A DNA stretch of 64,000 nucleotides from positions 124,001 to 188,000 of the forward strand of contig CAWDPQ010000008.1 in assembly GCA_963804245.1 (NCBI GenBank), written 5' to 3'. This document shows positions 56,431 to 64,000 of this stretch, piece after piece. A program made the position numbers and the translations under genes. Source of the DNA: CAWDPQ01 sp963804245 (GTDB lineage: Bacteria > Acidobacteriota > Vicinamibacteria > Vicinamibacterales > 2-12-FULL-66-21). How positions within the stretch are numbered: the first letter of the stretch is position 1; each line of letters begins with the position of its first letter. The notes under the pieces are model-generated. The model was not told the origin of the DNA and searched no databases. It was given only the letters and a program-made list of their open reading frames with translations.

Positions 56431-57804
56431 TCAGTCGCTCAGGTGCCTCAAAATCAGCCCGTGGACATCGACTGACTCGATCGTCCGTGACGGCATCAGC
56501 TCGGCACACCGCGTGATGAACACCGGGGCATCATCGTCCTCGTCTGCCGGCCGGCGCCCGTGCGAGCCCTTGACCAGCGTGGCGTCGATTGGAATGACGT
56601 CGAGCAGCGTGCGGAAACCGAGCTGCTTCCACGCCAGCTTCCAGGCCACGGTCAGGGCCGGCAGCCGGAGCGCCGGGTCGAGGAACAGTTCGACCGGGTC
56701 ATACCCGGGCTTGCGATGGATATCGACCGTACGCGCGAAGTCCGGCGCGCGATCGTCCTCTGCCCAGTAGTAGTAGGTGAACCAGGCATTGGGTGCGGCA
56801 ATCGCCACGAGATCGCCGCTGCGCGCGTGATCGATGCCGAACGCGCGCTTGCCGTCGGCATCGAGCACCTGTTCGATACCGGCGGTGCTCTTCAACAGCT
56901 CGCTGACCGCCTGCAGCTTCGAGCGATCGTTCACGTAGACGTGCGCGACCTGGTGATCGGCGACGGCGAACGCGCCGCTGGCGCCGGGGTCGAGCAGCTC
57001 GCGTCCGAGCTCGATGCGGACACTGAGCAGCCCATTCTCGCGGAGTACCCGGTTGATGTGGATGGGTTGGGATACGTCGCGGATCCCGTATTCGGACAGC
57101 ACGATCACGCGCGCGTCGGCTTCCTCATAGAAATGGATCAAATCGGCACAGATCTCGTCCACCTGCCGAATGTCTTCGGCGGCTGCGGGTGAAGCCGGTC
57201 CGACGCGCTGCAGGTTGTAATCGAGGTGAGGGATGTAGATGAAGGTCAGCGTCGGCGCAAACTTGCGCTCGATGTACTTCGCGGCATCCGCGATCCAGCG
57301 GCTCGACTCGATCGACGCGCGCGGCCCCCAGAAATTGAACAGAGGAAACGTACCGAGCCGCTGCTGGAGCTCGTGGCGCAGCGTGGCCGGTTCGGTATAC
57401 ACGTCGGGGAGCTTTCGTCCATCCGCCGGATACATCGGCCGCGGCGTGACGCTGTAATCCACCGTGGAGTACATGTTGAACCACCAGAACACGTTCGCGC
57501 AGGTGAACGAAGGATCCTGCGCGCGGGCGGTCTCCCAGATCTTCGGCGCCTGAACCAGACGGTTCGACTGACGCCAGAAGCGGACCTCGCACTCGTCGCG
57601 CTGATACCACCCGTTGGCGACGATCCCATGCGTGGCCGGACGCTGTCCGGTCAGGTAGTCGGACTGCGCCGTGCACGTCACCGCCGGGAAAGCTGCACGC
57701 ACCCGCGCGCGCGCCCCGCGGCTGGCCCACTCACTCAGTCGCGGCGCCGACGGCAGCAAAGCCTCCGTCAGCCCGACGACATCGATGACGACCGTCTTGT
57801 GCAT
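56431..57804 (-). CDS. eboF: Type I phosphodiesterase / alkaline-phosphatase-superfamily protein, EboF-like
   Basis: 457 residues. The nucleophile region is FPAVTCTAQSDYLTGQRPAT, followed by HGIVANGWY. Metal ligands are visible in YIPHLDYNLQ, VIVLSEYGI and AVADHQVAHVYV. These fit the nucleotide pyrophosphatase family. The position after an EboE-like gene, within genes resembling eboB, eboC and eboD, identifies it as EboF. The ebo cluster is known in cyanobacteria (for export of the scytonemin precursor) and in some Pseudomonas. The substrate here is not known. ATG 57804 is 22 bp after the eboE-like stop. Confidence 0.82.
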   Translation of the reverse strand: MHKTVVIDVVGLTEALLPSAPRLSEWASRGARARVRAAFPAVTCTAQSDYLTGQRPATHGIVANGWYQRDECEVRFWRQSNRLVQAPKIWETARAQDPSFTCANVFWWFNMYSTVDYSVTPRPMYPADGRKLPDVYTEPATLRHELQQRLGTFPLFNFWGPRASIESSRWIADAAKYIERKFAPTLTFIYIPHLDYNLQRVGPASPAAAEDIRQVDEICADLIHFYEEADARVIVLSEYGIRDVSQPIHINRVLRENGLLSVRIELGRELLDPGASGAFAVADHQVAHVYVNDRSKLQAVSELLKSTAGIEQVLDADGKRAFGIDHARSGDLVAIAAPNAWFTYYYWAEDDRAPDFARTVDIHRKPGYDPVELFLDPALRLPALTVAWKLAWKQLGFRTLLDVIPIDATLVKGSHGRRPADEDDDAPVFITRCAELMPSRTIESVDVHGLILRHLSD

Positions 57805-57826
57805 GGTTCGCGACCGTCGTTGCGGC

Positions 57827-59045
57827 TCAACTGCTGCCGGGGAGCGCGCTCAGCACCCACTCGTATTCCCGGGCAATGGACTCGAGCAGATCGCGTTTGA
57901 GTCCGGCCGGCAGCACGTCCCAGGTGTACGTCTCGATTTCCAGATGGCGAGTGGCGCCGGTTCGCAGCACCGTGCCCAGCACGTCACGCACATAGTCCTG
58001 CGTCGACTCGAACCGATCGTAGCTCGGCGTGAAGAGCGGCACGTGGAAGTGAATCCGCCACTCTTTCGCGGCCGCTTCGTTCGCCCTCGACAGCGCGTCG
58101 GACAGATCCGGATAACGGCGCAGCGCGCCGCTGCCGTCCTCCACCACCTGGTGCAGGTAGACGGCGTCGGCAAACGGCTCGAGCCGCGCGGCCGTTTCGG
58201 CTGCCGCCGCGGCATTCGCGGGGAAATGCACGCGCAACGCCGAGCTCAGTTGCACTCGGCCGATCCGAATCCCAGCCGCCCGCAGACGTTCGATCGCGCC
58301 TGCCGCATCCTCGGTACTCGACCGCGAAATGGCAGCAGTCGAAGCAGACCTGGATATGTTCGAGAAGCCGCTCGCGGGCCTCGTCTTCTCCGATCCCCAG
58401 CGAGGCAGCGAGGAGCGGCGCGCCGGCCGGCAGCAATCGCTGCGTGAAGAACGCCAGCGTTTCGTCGGTGTTTTGCAGCGAGCAATCGGGTTCGGGCTCG
58501 ATGTCGAGGTGGATCGTTCTTCCATCGGCCTCCTTGACGCGGACCAGGGTCTCGGCGATGCGGACGACGTGTCGCGTGACCGAATCCCACGCCGTCCGAT
58601 CGTCGACTGCCATCCACGCCTTGTAAGAGAGCGGAGCCGTCGAGATGCCGCCTTCAGCACCGTCCGGCAACAAGCGGCGCAGAATCTGGATCAGATCCTC
58701 GGTGTAACGAACGCGCGCTCCATCGCGCCAGTCAGGCGCGTACACCTCGGCCTTGACGACGGTGCCGTGAAAGGTACCGTGCGGGAATCCGTTGATGAGC
58801 GCCACGTACAGCCCGTTCTCGTCGAGAAAGCTGCGGAACGATTGCAGTCGGTCTCCCTCCAGCAGCTCTCGCGCTTCCCGCGCGGAGAGGCGAAGACCCA
58901 GACCGAACGGCGCCGAGGGCGAGAACCGGGCTTTGAGTTGCGGGGCGTAGTGTTCGAGGTTGGCGAGAACCTCATCCCACCCGTTGGCGGGATGGATGTT
59001 CGTGCAGTACGTGAGGTGGAAGTCGTCCCGGTTCGGCAGCCTCAC
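57827..59045 (-). pseudogene. eboE: EboE-like TIM-barrel protein with a one-base frameshift
   Basis: Xylose-isomerase-like protein of the ebo cluster. The frame from GTG 59045 covers HLTYCTNIHPANGWDEVLAN, INGFPHGTFHGTVVKAEVYA, HLDIEPEPDCSLQNTDETL and VCFDCCHFAVEY, then leaves the family. The next frame continues with EDAAGAIERLRAAGIRIGRV and ends HLEIETYTWDVLPAGLKRDL. Removing one base of the GG at 58313-58314 joins FAVEY to EDAAG and gives about 405 residues. The metal-binding segments (EPEP, CFDCCH) are intact. Likely an insertion error or a very recent mutation. It starts 4 bp after the eboB-like stop. Confidence 0.78.
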
Positions 59046-59049
59046 GTGA

Positions 59050-59905
59050 TCATCGAGCCGACGGCGCGGCGGTTTCGCGCACCGGTTCGGCCGCGGCTGC
59101 CGGCCGGATGCGAAACTTCGGTGACTGGCTGAGAAAGCGTACGGGGTTTTCGAAGACGACGCGGTGGATCAACTCATCCGGGTGACGCCGGCGCCGCATC
59201 TCCATGATGAACCGCGGCACGGCGATGGGATCGCTCGGACCCCAGTCGCAGGCGCCGGCGACGCACATACGCTCCGCGCCAAATCTCTCGATGATGTCAG
59301 CGGCGCGCGCCGCCGAGACCTTGGTTTGCGGGTACAGCGTGAGCCCCGCCCAATATCCGCCGTCCAGGATCATCTGGACGGTGTGCTCCTCGGCGTGATC
59401 CACCATTACCCGACCCGGATCGATTCCCGGCACATTGCCCAGTACGTCGACCGAGATTCTCGTGCCTTTCAGCTTGTCTTCCAGGTGCGGCGTATGAATC
59501 AGAATGAGCTGCCGGTACTTCAGGGCGAGCTCGACCTGTTCCGTGTACGTATCAATCTCGTTCCGCGTGATGCGATTCAGACCGATCTCGCCGATGCCCA
59601 GGACCGTCGGACGGTCGAGAAATTTCGGGATGCGGGCCAGGACCTCTCGCGGACAGTTCGCGGTCGTCCGACTCCTTCGGGTTCATCGCCATCCAGGTGT
59701 AGTGCTGGATGTGATACTGACCCGCGCGCTGCGGCTCGAACTCGGTGAGCTGGCGGAAGTAGTCCTCCATGCCTTCCGCGGTGCTGCGATCCCATCCGGC
59801 CCAGAACGCCGGCTCGGTGACGGCCACGCATCCAGTCAGCGCGAGCTGCTGGTAGTCATCGGTCGTCCGCGACACCATGTGGGCGTGATGATCGATGTAT
59901 TTCAT
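59050..59905 (-). pseudogene. eboB: EboB-like TatD-family hydrolase with a one-base frameshift
   Basis: TatD-type metal hydrolase. The N-terminal part has the metal motif KYIDHHAHMVSRTTDD at residues 2-17, then AVTEPAFWAGWDR and AMNPKESDDREL. After about 59651 the frame leaves the family, and the next frame continues with REVLARIPKFLDRPTVLGIG, EIGLNRITRNEIDTYTEQV and the C-terminal PGIDPGRVMVDHAEEHTVQM. One extra base in GG 59651-59652 explains it; the repaired protein has about 284 residues. ATG 59905 overlaps the stop of the preceding small gene (ATGA). Confidence 0.78.
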
Positions 59906-60216
59906 GACCGCGCCTCTTTGCCGGAGTTGCTCCACCGATTGTACGCGCCGATGGCGCTCTTGCGATCGAGGGCCCCGAGCGGCTCCGTCGTCGGATCGCT
60001 CAGCAGCATCTGAATCCGGTCCAGCCGATCGTGCGGCCGGCCGAGGTGGGCGAGCGCCTCGTTGAACGCCTGCATGCGAAAGTCCTCGGCGGCGTAGCCG
60101 GGATCGACCCGCTCGAGCCGGTCGAGAAACGCGGCGATTTCGAGCAGCCGCGTCCGATTCTCGATGAAATACTCGTCAACGAGTTCCTTTGCGCTCAACG
60201 GCAATCGGGTGTTCAT
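59902..60216 (-). CDS. Small conserved-looking protein inside ebo cluster
   Basis: 104 residues, mostly helical and rich in Arg, Leu and Glu (AKELVDEYFIENRTRLLEIA, AEDFRMQAFNEALAHLG). Its start overlaps the end of the eboD-like gene by 41 bp and its stop overlaps the eboB-like start by 4 bp, so it is part of the operon. It is much shorter than cyanobacterial EboA, so I do not call it EboA. The repeated D/E-rich heptad spacing suggests a helical bundle. Function unknown. Confidence 0.7.
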   Translation of the reverse strand: MNTRLPLSAKELVDEYFIENRTRLLEIAAFLDRLERVDPGYAAEDFRMQAFNEALAHLGRPHDRLDRIQMLLSDPTTEPLGALDRKSAIGAYNRWSNSGKEARS

Positions 60217-61408
60217 GGGATTCCTCGGGAAGAGGGAGGGCCTCCTGCAGGCCCTTCAGGATCTCGACGCTCCGCACGACGAGATCGCGATTGATTTCGT
60301 GCGCGTCGAACGGCTCGCCGATCCCTCTGAGCAGCATGACCGTCAATTGGCCGCCGAGGTGCTCGCGGAACTCATCCAGTCCGCGCAACACGCACGCCGC
60401 ATGTTCTTCCTGATCCAGATGCCGGGCGAGATCCGGCGTGAACACCGGGAGCTCGAGCGTCTGCAGCAGGCGGACGATCCGCTCCCAGTCCGCTTCGGGG
60501 AGAAAACCGGCGAGCCGCGAATACGTCGTATCGAGAGCCAGGCCGATCGACACGGCCTGCCCGTGCCGCAACCGATAACTGGAGAGTCGCTCCAGTTTGT
60601 GCGCCGCCCAGTGCCCGAAGTCGAGTGGACGCGACGATCCCATCTCGAACGGATCGCCGGCCGTGGCGATGTGCTGCAGGTGCAGCGCCGCCGACCTGCG
60701 GACGATGAGCTCCATGGCGGCCATGTCACGCCGCGTGAGATCGGCGGCACGCTGCTCGATGACGTCGAAGAACTCACGATCCCTGATCAACGCGGCCTTC
60801 ACTGCTTCCGCGATGCCACCACGCCAATCGCGATCCGACAGGGTCGTCAGAAAACTGAAATCGTTGATGACCGCGTACGGAGGCGCGAACGTGCCCAGAT
60901 AGTTCTTCTGTCCGTAGGCGTTTATGCCGTTCTTCACGCCGACGCCGGAATCATCCTGCGCCAGGACAGTGGTCGGCATCCGGATCAGACGGATGCCGCG
61001 ATGCACCGTCGCCGCCGCGTAGCCCACGACGTCGAGCACCGCGCCGCCGCCGATGGCAATCACATACGAATGTCGGCACAGTGACGCTTCTTGGATGGCA
61101 TCCAGCACGCGCGCCGCGATCTTCGGATCGTTCTTGGCCTGTTCGCCGCCGGGAATCGTCAGCACGGGACCGGCCAGCGCCAGCGCGCCGGCGTGCGCTG
61201 CGCAGTATTGCTCGATAGAGTGGCTCAGACTGATGTGCGCACGCGCCACGCCATCGTCCGCGACGAACAGGACGCGAGCGGGCTGACCGGGAAGCGTCTG
61301 CGCGACCGCAGCCGAAAGCAGCGGATTCGACCGTGAGAAGACGTCACGGGTGAAGTACACCCGATAGCTGAAGGGGACGTTGAACTGTTGCTCGATCGAG
61401 TCGGTCAA
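60176..61408 (-). CDS. eboD: 3-dehydroquinate-synthase-like sugar-phosphate cyclase, EboD
   Basis: 410 residues from TTG 61408 (AGGTAA just upstream; start uncertain). The NAD loop is IAIGGGAVLDVVGYAAATVH, then RMPTTVLAQDDSGVGVKNGI. Zinc ligands are in GGIAEAVKAALI, FGHWAAHKLERL and RLRHGQAVSIG. The variant HWAAHK and other changes place it away from true AroB, in agreement with an ebo role and with its UbiA-type neighbour. Substrate not known. It is second in the operon, 40 bp after eboC. Confidence 0.83.
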   Translation of the reverse strand: MTDSIEQQFNVPFSYRVYFTRDVFSRSNPLLSAAVAQTLPGQPARVLFVADDGVARAHISLSHSIEQYCAAHAGALALAGPVLTIPGGEQAKNDPKIAARVLDAIQEASLCRHSYVIAIGGGAVLDVVGYAAATVHRGIRLIRMPTTVLAQDDSGVGVKNGINAYGQKNYLGTFAPPYAVINDFSFLTTLSDRDWRGGIAEAVKAALIRDREFFDVIEQRAADLTRRDMAAMELIVRRSAALHLQHIATAGDPFEMGSSRPLDFGHWAAHKLERLSSYRLRHGQAVSIGLALDTTYSRLAGFLPEADWERIVRLLQTLELPVFTPDLARHLDQEEHAACVLRGLDEFREHLGGQLTVMLLRGIGEPFDAHEINRDLVVRSVEILKGLQEALPLPEESHEHPIAVERKGTR

Positions 61409-61448
61409 CTGGTTACCTGTGCTGCACGAGGTCAGAAATTCAAGCCTT

Positions 61449-62315
61449 CTACGTCACCGGGAACAGGCGTGCCAGCCAGCCGGCAACGAGTGCGGTTGCC
61501 AGAATGGCTGCTCCGTAAACAGGACCCGCGTAAACGGTACCAATCACCGCGTTCACGAGCACCAGCGACAGCACCCCGCGCTTGACTGCCGTCCGGATCC
61601 GACCCGGCTCGGACACGCGCCACGCGGCAACGAACGGCGGCAGAACTCGCCAGCCGAGAAGCGCCAGAACCAGCGCGGGAATCGCCGGTTCGACCGAGCG
61701 AAACACCAGCATTGCGAGCCCGGCCAGAGCAGCACCCAAGGATACCAGAGCGACGGTGGCGACCTGGCGGCGCCCGCCGTGGACCTCCCCCCGGCTCAGG
61801 GCGGTGACGGCCGCGATGTAGGCGAGCGGGATCAGCGCGATCGGCCACGCTTGTCTCGGCGCGGCTTCGACGGCCGCGGCTCCCAGCAGCAGGTTGAGGG
61901 CGCGGCAGAGTCCCATGTTGAGCGGGGCGACGAGCGAAAATCGCTTTCCCCAGCTGTCATACAGCAGAACTGAAACCGCGATCGCCGTGGCGACGATCAT
62001 GGCCGCACCCGTGGCCTGCGCAGCGAGGAGGACTCCGGCGGTCAGGAGCAACGAGCCCAACCATGCCGCCGATCCGGCACTCACCCGGCCGGATGGGATG
62101 GGTCGCTCCGGCCGTTCAACGCGATCGAGATCGCGATCGAAATAGTCGTTGAGTACGATCCCGCCGGCGTACAAACACGCCGTGGCTGCCAGCAGCCACG
62201 GAAGCGCACGAGGGTTCCGCAGGCCGGCGAGTGCGTAGCCGGCCAGCACATCGGCCAACGCGGTAGTGACGTTCGCCGGTCGAACGAGATCGATGTAGCC
62301 ACGAAGCGAACTCAT
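61449..62315 (-). CDS. eboC: UbiA-family prenyltransferase, EboC-like
   Basis: 288 residues with eight to nine hydrophobic segments. The first aspartate-rich motif is VLNDYFDRDLDRVERPERPI, and the second is the LLYDSWGKR region. This is the membrane prenyltransferase type of the ebo cluster. I chose ATG 62315 (SSLRGYIDLVRPANV). An ATG at 62333 and a TTG at 62372 inside the repeat arm are alternatives. First gene of the cluster, reading away from the cytochrome gene across a repeat element that may contain the promoter. Confidence 0.82.
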   Translation of the reverse strand: MSSLRGYIDLVRPANVTTALADVLAGYALAGLRNPRALPWLLAATACLYAGGIVLNDYFDRDLDRVERPERPIPSGRVSAGSAAWLGSLLLTAGVLLAAQATGAAMIVATAIAVSVLLYDSWGKRFSLVAPLNMGLCRALNLLLGAAAVEAAPRQAWPIALIPLAYIAAVTALSRGEVHGGRRQVATVALVSLGAALAGLAMLVFRSVEPAIPALVLALLGWRVLPPFVAAWRVSEPGRIRTAVKRGVLSLVLVNAVIGTVYAGPVYGAAILATALVAGWLARLFPVT

Positions 62316-62346
62316 ACGGAGCGCGAATAACATGGAGCATAATCGA

Positions 62347-62438
62347 CGGGGGTCAGATCTTGTTTTTTGCACCGGTGTCCGCTTTCGGCGACGTCACAGA
62401 AAGTGGACGAACGTGCAAAAAACAAGATCTGACCCCCG
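62347..62438. repeat. GGGGTCAGATCTTG inverted-repeat element, copy 2
   Basis: Perfect 25-bp arms (62347-62371 and 62414-62438) separated by 42 bp. The arms match copy 1 at 56290-56406 except for TTTTTT instead of TTTCTT. It sits between the divergent eboC and cytochrome genes, so both promoters must lie in or beside it. Confidence 0.88.
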
Positions 62439-62451
62439 AAAGGGCGATCGC

Positions 62452-63024
62452 ATGCGCAGCAGTCGGACGGCCATGGCAACAGCGTGTGTCGGCTTGTGCG
62501 TGGCGATCATGTCGGCCCAGCAGCCGCCGGCACCGGCCGCACCAGCGACGGTGCTCACTCCCGAAGCGATTTTCGACTACCAGAACAAGCAGGAGACGCC
62601 CGGCTCGGCGGAAGCCGGGCGGCCGATCTTTGAGAAGCAATGCGCGATCTGTCACCGCTTTGGTGAGCTGGGGACGGAAGTTGGGCCCGACCTGACGACC
62701 ATCGCGAGCCGCTTCAAGAAGAAGGATCTGCTCGAATCGATTCTGTGGCCGTCGAAAGTCATCTCGGAGCAGTACCAGTCCGAAATGTTTCAGCTCAAAG
62801 ATGGCTCGGTCGTGACCGGCGTTCCCGTCCGCGAGTCGGCTGTCGCGGTCTTCGTCAGAACGAGCGATAGTCCCGAACGGCCGGTGCAGGTGGCGAAGGA
62901 CAAGATCGCGACCCGCGCGACGTCGACCGTCTCGCTGATGCCCGAGCACTTGCTCAACGGATACACGCAGGCCGATATCGCCAACCTGCTGACGTTTGTG
63001 CTGGCCCCGCCGCCAGCGAAGTAG
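62452..63024 (+). CDS. Exported c-type cytochrome, Pirellula/Verrucomicrobium-type haem-binding domain
   Basis: 190 residues with a signal-like N-terminus (RTAMATACVGLCVAIMSAQQ). The haem site is QCAICHRFGELGTEVGPDLT, followed by KDLLESILWPSKVISEQYQS, which is typical of the TIGR02603 haem-binding family found in Planctomycetes, Verrucomicrobia and Acidobacteria. The axial methionine is probably in the later part (SLMPEHLLNGYTQADI). It likely works with dehydrogenases in the periplasm. The following FG-GAP gene, 9 bp downstream, may share the transcript. Confidence 0.85.
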   Translation: MRSSRTAMATACVGLCVAIMSAQQPPAPAAPATVLTPEAIFDYQNKQETPGSAEAGRPIFEKQCAICHRFGELGTEVGPDLTTIASRFKKKDLLESILWPSKVISEQYQSEMFQLKDGSVVTGVPVRESAVAVFVRTSDSPERPVQVAKDKIATRATSTVSLMPEHLLNGYTQADIANLLTFVLAPPPAK

Positions 63025-63033
63025 CCTTCAAAA

Positions 63034-64000
63034 ATGCGCTTCTCGCATCTCCTTCTTTTGTGCGCGCTGCTTCAGTCGCCGGCGACGCGCCCGCCCGACA
63101 TTCCGTTCAAAATGCACGCTCTCGATCTGGGTGCGAGCGAGACCGCGGCCGTCGCCGACTTCAATCGCGACGGCCGGCTCGACATCCTGTCCGGCGACAG
63201 CTGGTACGAAGCACCGCGATGGCGAAAGCACCGCTTTCGCGAGCTCTATTTCTCCAACAACTACATCGACGCCTTCAGCGATCTGCCGATCGATGTCGAT
63301 GGCGACGGCTATCCCGATATCGCAACGGTCACGTGGTTCAGCAAGAAGATTTCCTGGTACCGAAACCCGGGGGCTCGAAGTGGACCGTGGACCGAGACCA
63401 CGATCAATTCCGGGTACAACATCGAATTCGCGGTACTCGCCGACATGGACAACGACGGGCGGGCGCGCGAGATAGTCGCTCAGGAGAATGGGACCGGCCA
63501 GGCGTGGTACGAAGTGGTCGACCACAAATGGCTCAAGCGCGTCGTCAGCGACAAGAGTTACGGGCACGGCATCGGCGCCGGTGACGTGAACGGCGACAAG
63601 CGGACCGACATCCTGACGCCGCGCGGCTGGTTGGAGGCTCCCGCCGATCCGCGGACCGGCGGCTGGACGTTTCACGCCGCCTGGGAGTCGGTCAATACGC
63701 CGGTGACGCCGCGTGAGGCGGCAAAGGCCGCGAATGCGCCGCTCATCGCCGAACTTGGCCTGATGCACGTCCTCGACGTCAACGGCGACGGTCGCAACGA
63801 TGTGGTCACGGCGGCTGGACACGATTACGGCGTGTTCTGGTTCGAGCAGCTATCCAACGGCCAGTGGGCGCGACGAACGATCGACGCCGCCTGGTCTCAG
63901 GGCCACGCCTCGACGCTGGCCGATCTCAATGGCGACGGTCAGACCGACCTGATTACCGGCAAGCGATTCATGGCCCACAACGGATCAGACCCCGGAGAAC
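63034..64000 (+). CDS. FG-GAP/VCBS-repeat exported protein, 3' end outside window
   Basis: 322 codons are present and the frame is open at the window edge. The signal peptide is MRFSHLLLLCALLQSPA. Repeats with calcium-binding-like aspartates recur: ADFNRDGRLDILSG, DVDGDGYPDIATV, DMDNDGRAREIVA, DVNGDKRTDILTP, DVNGDGRNDVVTAA and DLNGDGQTDLITG. This forms a beta-propeller of the kind common in secreted proteins of Acidobacteria and Planctomycetes. Function unknown. It follows the cytochrome by 9 bp. Confidence 0.85.
   Translation, partial: MRFSHLLLLCALLQSPATRPPDIPFKMHALDLGASETAAVADFNRDGRLDILSGDSWYEAPRWRKHRFRELYFSNNYIDAFSDLPIDVDGDGYPDIATVTWFSKKISWYRNPGARSGPWTETTINSGYNIEFAVLADMDNDGRAREIVAQENGTGQAWYEVVDHKWLKRVVSDKSYGHGIGAGDVNGDKRTDILTPRGWLEAPADPRTGGWTFHAAWESVNTPVTPREAAKAANAPLIAELGLMHVLDVNGDGRNDVVTAAGHDYGVFWFEQLSNGQWARRTIDAAWSQGHASTLADLNGDGQTDLITGKRFMAHNGSDPGE

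Overview
This window looks like chromosomal DNA from a GC-rich (about 65% by eye), Gram-negative-type environmental bacterium. The gene styles (Tat-exported sugar-phosphate isomerase, Pirellula-type haem-binding cytochrome, FG-GAP protein, aspartate kinase-homoserine dehydrogenase fusion, TorF-type outer-membrane protein) fit Acidobacteriota such as Vicinamibacteria, but no rRNA or marker gene settles this. There are no tRNA or rRNA genes, CRISPR arrays, prophages or transposase genes. The content is core nitrogen, sulfur and amino-acid metabolism, with several families of short palindromic or tandem repeats between genes.

Layout. 1-7313 (minus): a threonine/isoleucine operon (thrL leader, attenuator, thrB, two different threonine synthases, thrA fusion, ilvA cut by the window edge). 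7331-13199 (plus): urease genes ureD, ureAB fusion, ureC (one-base frameshift), ureF, ureG, with pheA and its own attenuator lodged on the opposite strand between ureD and ureAB. 13261-14817 (minus): a NifA-like sigma-54 activator. 14908-20519 (minus): an ilv operon in the order leader, attenuator, ilvD, ilvB, ilvN, ilvC. 20719-24865: a LysR regulator facing cysD-cysN-cysH, which is preceded by a Cys-rich leader peptide. 25054-30000: a membrane protein, PEP carboxylase (one-base frameshift) and a TIGR00300/LOR-SDH-type protein, bordered by GCACGTC tandem repeats. 30225-34273 (minus): sulfate ABC transporter cysPTWA behind a second Cys-rich leader. 34431-46414 (plus): gltB-gltD, then a TorF porin, glnD, PII and amtB, with a plausible sigma-54 promoter upstream. 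46494-52890 (plus): a third Cys-rich leader with a terminator, then met8, cobA, sulfite reductase, cysM, a JAMM protease and a CysO-MoeZ-rhodanese fusion. 52917-56280: a VTT membrane protein, a Tat-exported isomerase and a TetR operon with operators. 56431-62315 (minus): an ebo-type cluster (eboC, eboD, small gene, eboB, eboE, eboF) with two one-base frameshifts. 62452-64000: a c-type cytochrome and the start of an FG-GAP protein.

How it works together. Sulfate is imported (CysPTWA), activated (CysDN), reduced by an Fe-S APS reductase (CysH) and by sulfite reductase, whose sirohaem comes from CobA and Met8. Sulfur probably reaches cysteine through a CysO/CysM/Mec route as in mycobacteria. All three sulfur operons start with short Cys-rich open frames. 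The thr, phe and ilv operons start with leader peptides rich in the matching amino acids followed by intrinsic terminators. In most of these six leaders the start codon lies 6-15 nt after a recognisable -10 box, so the leader peptides are probably translated from leaderless or nearly leaderless mRNAs.

This coordinated set of six attenuation leaders, and the ubiquitin-like/E1/rhodanese fusion beside a JAMM protease, are the most interesting parts of the window. Four genes (ureC, ppc, eboE-like, eboB-like) each carry a single inserted base next to a CCG context, which looks more like assembly error than gene decay.
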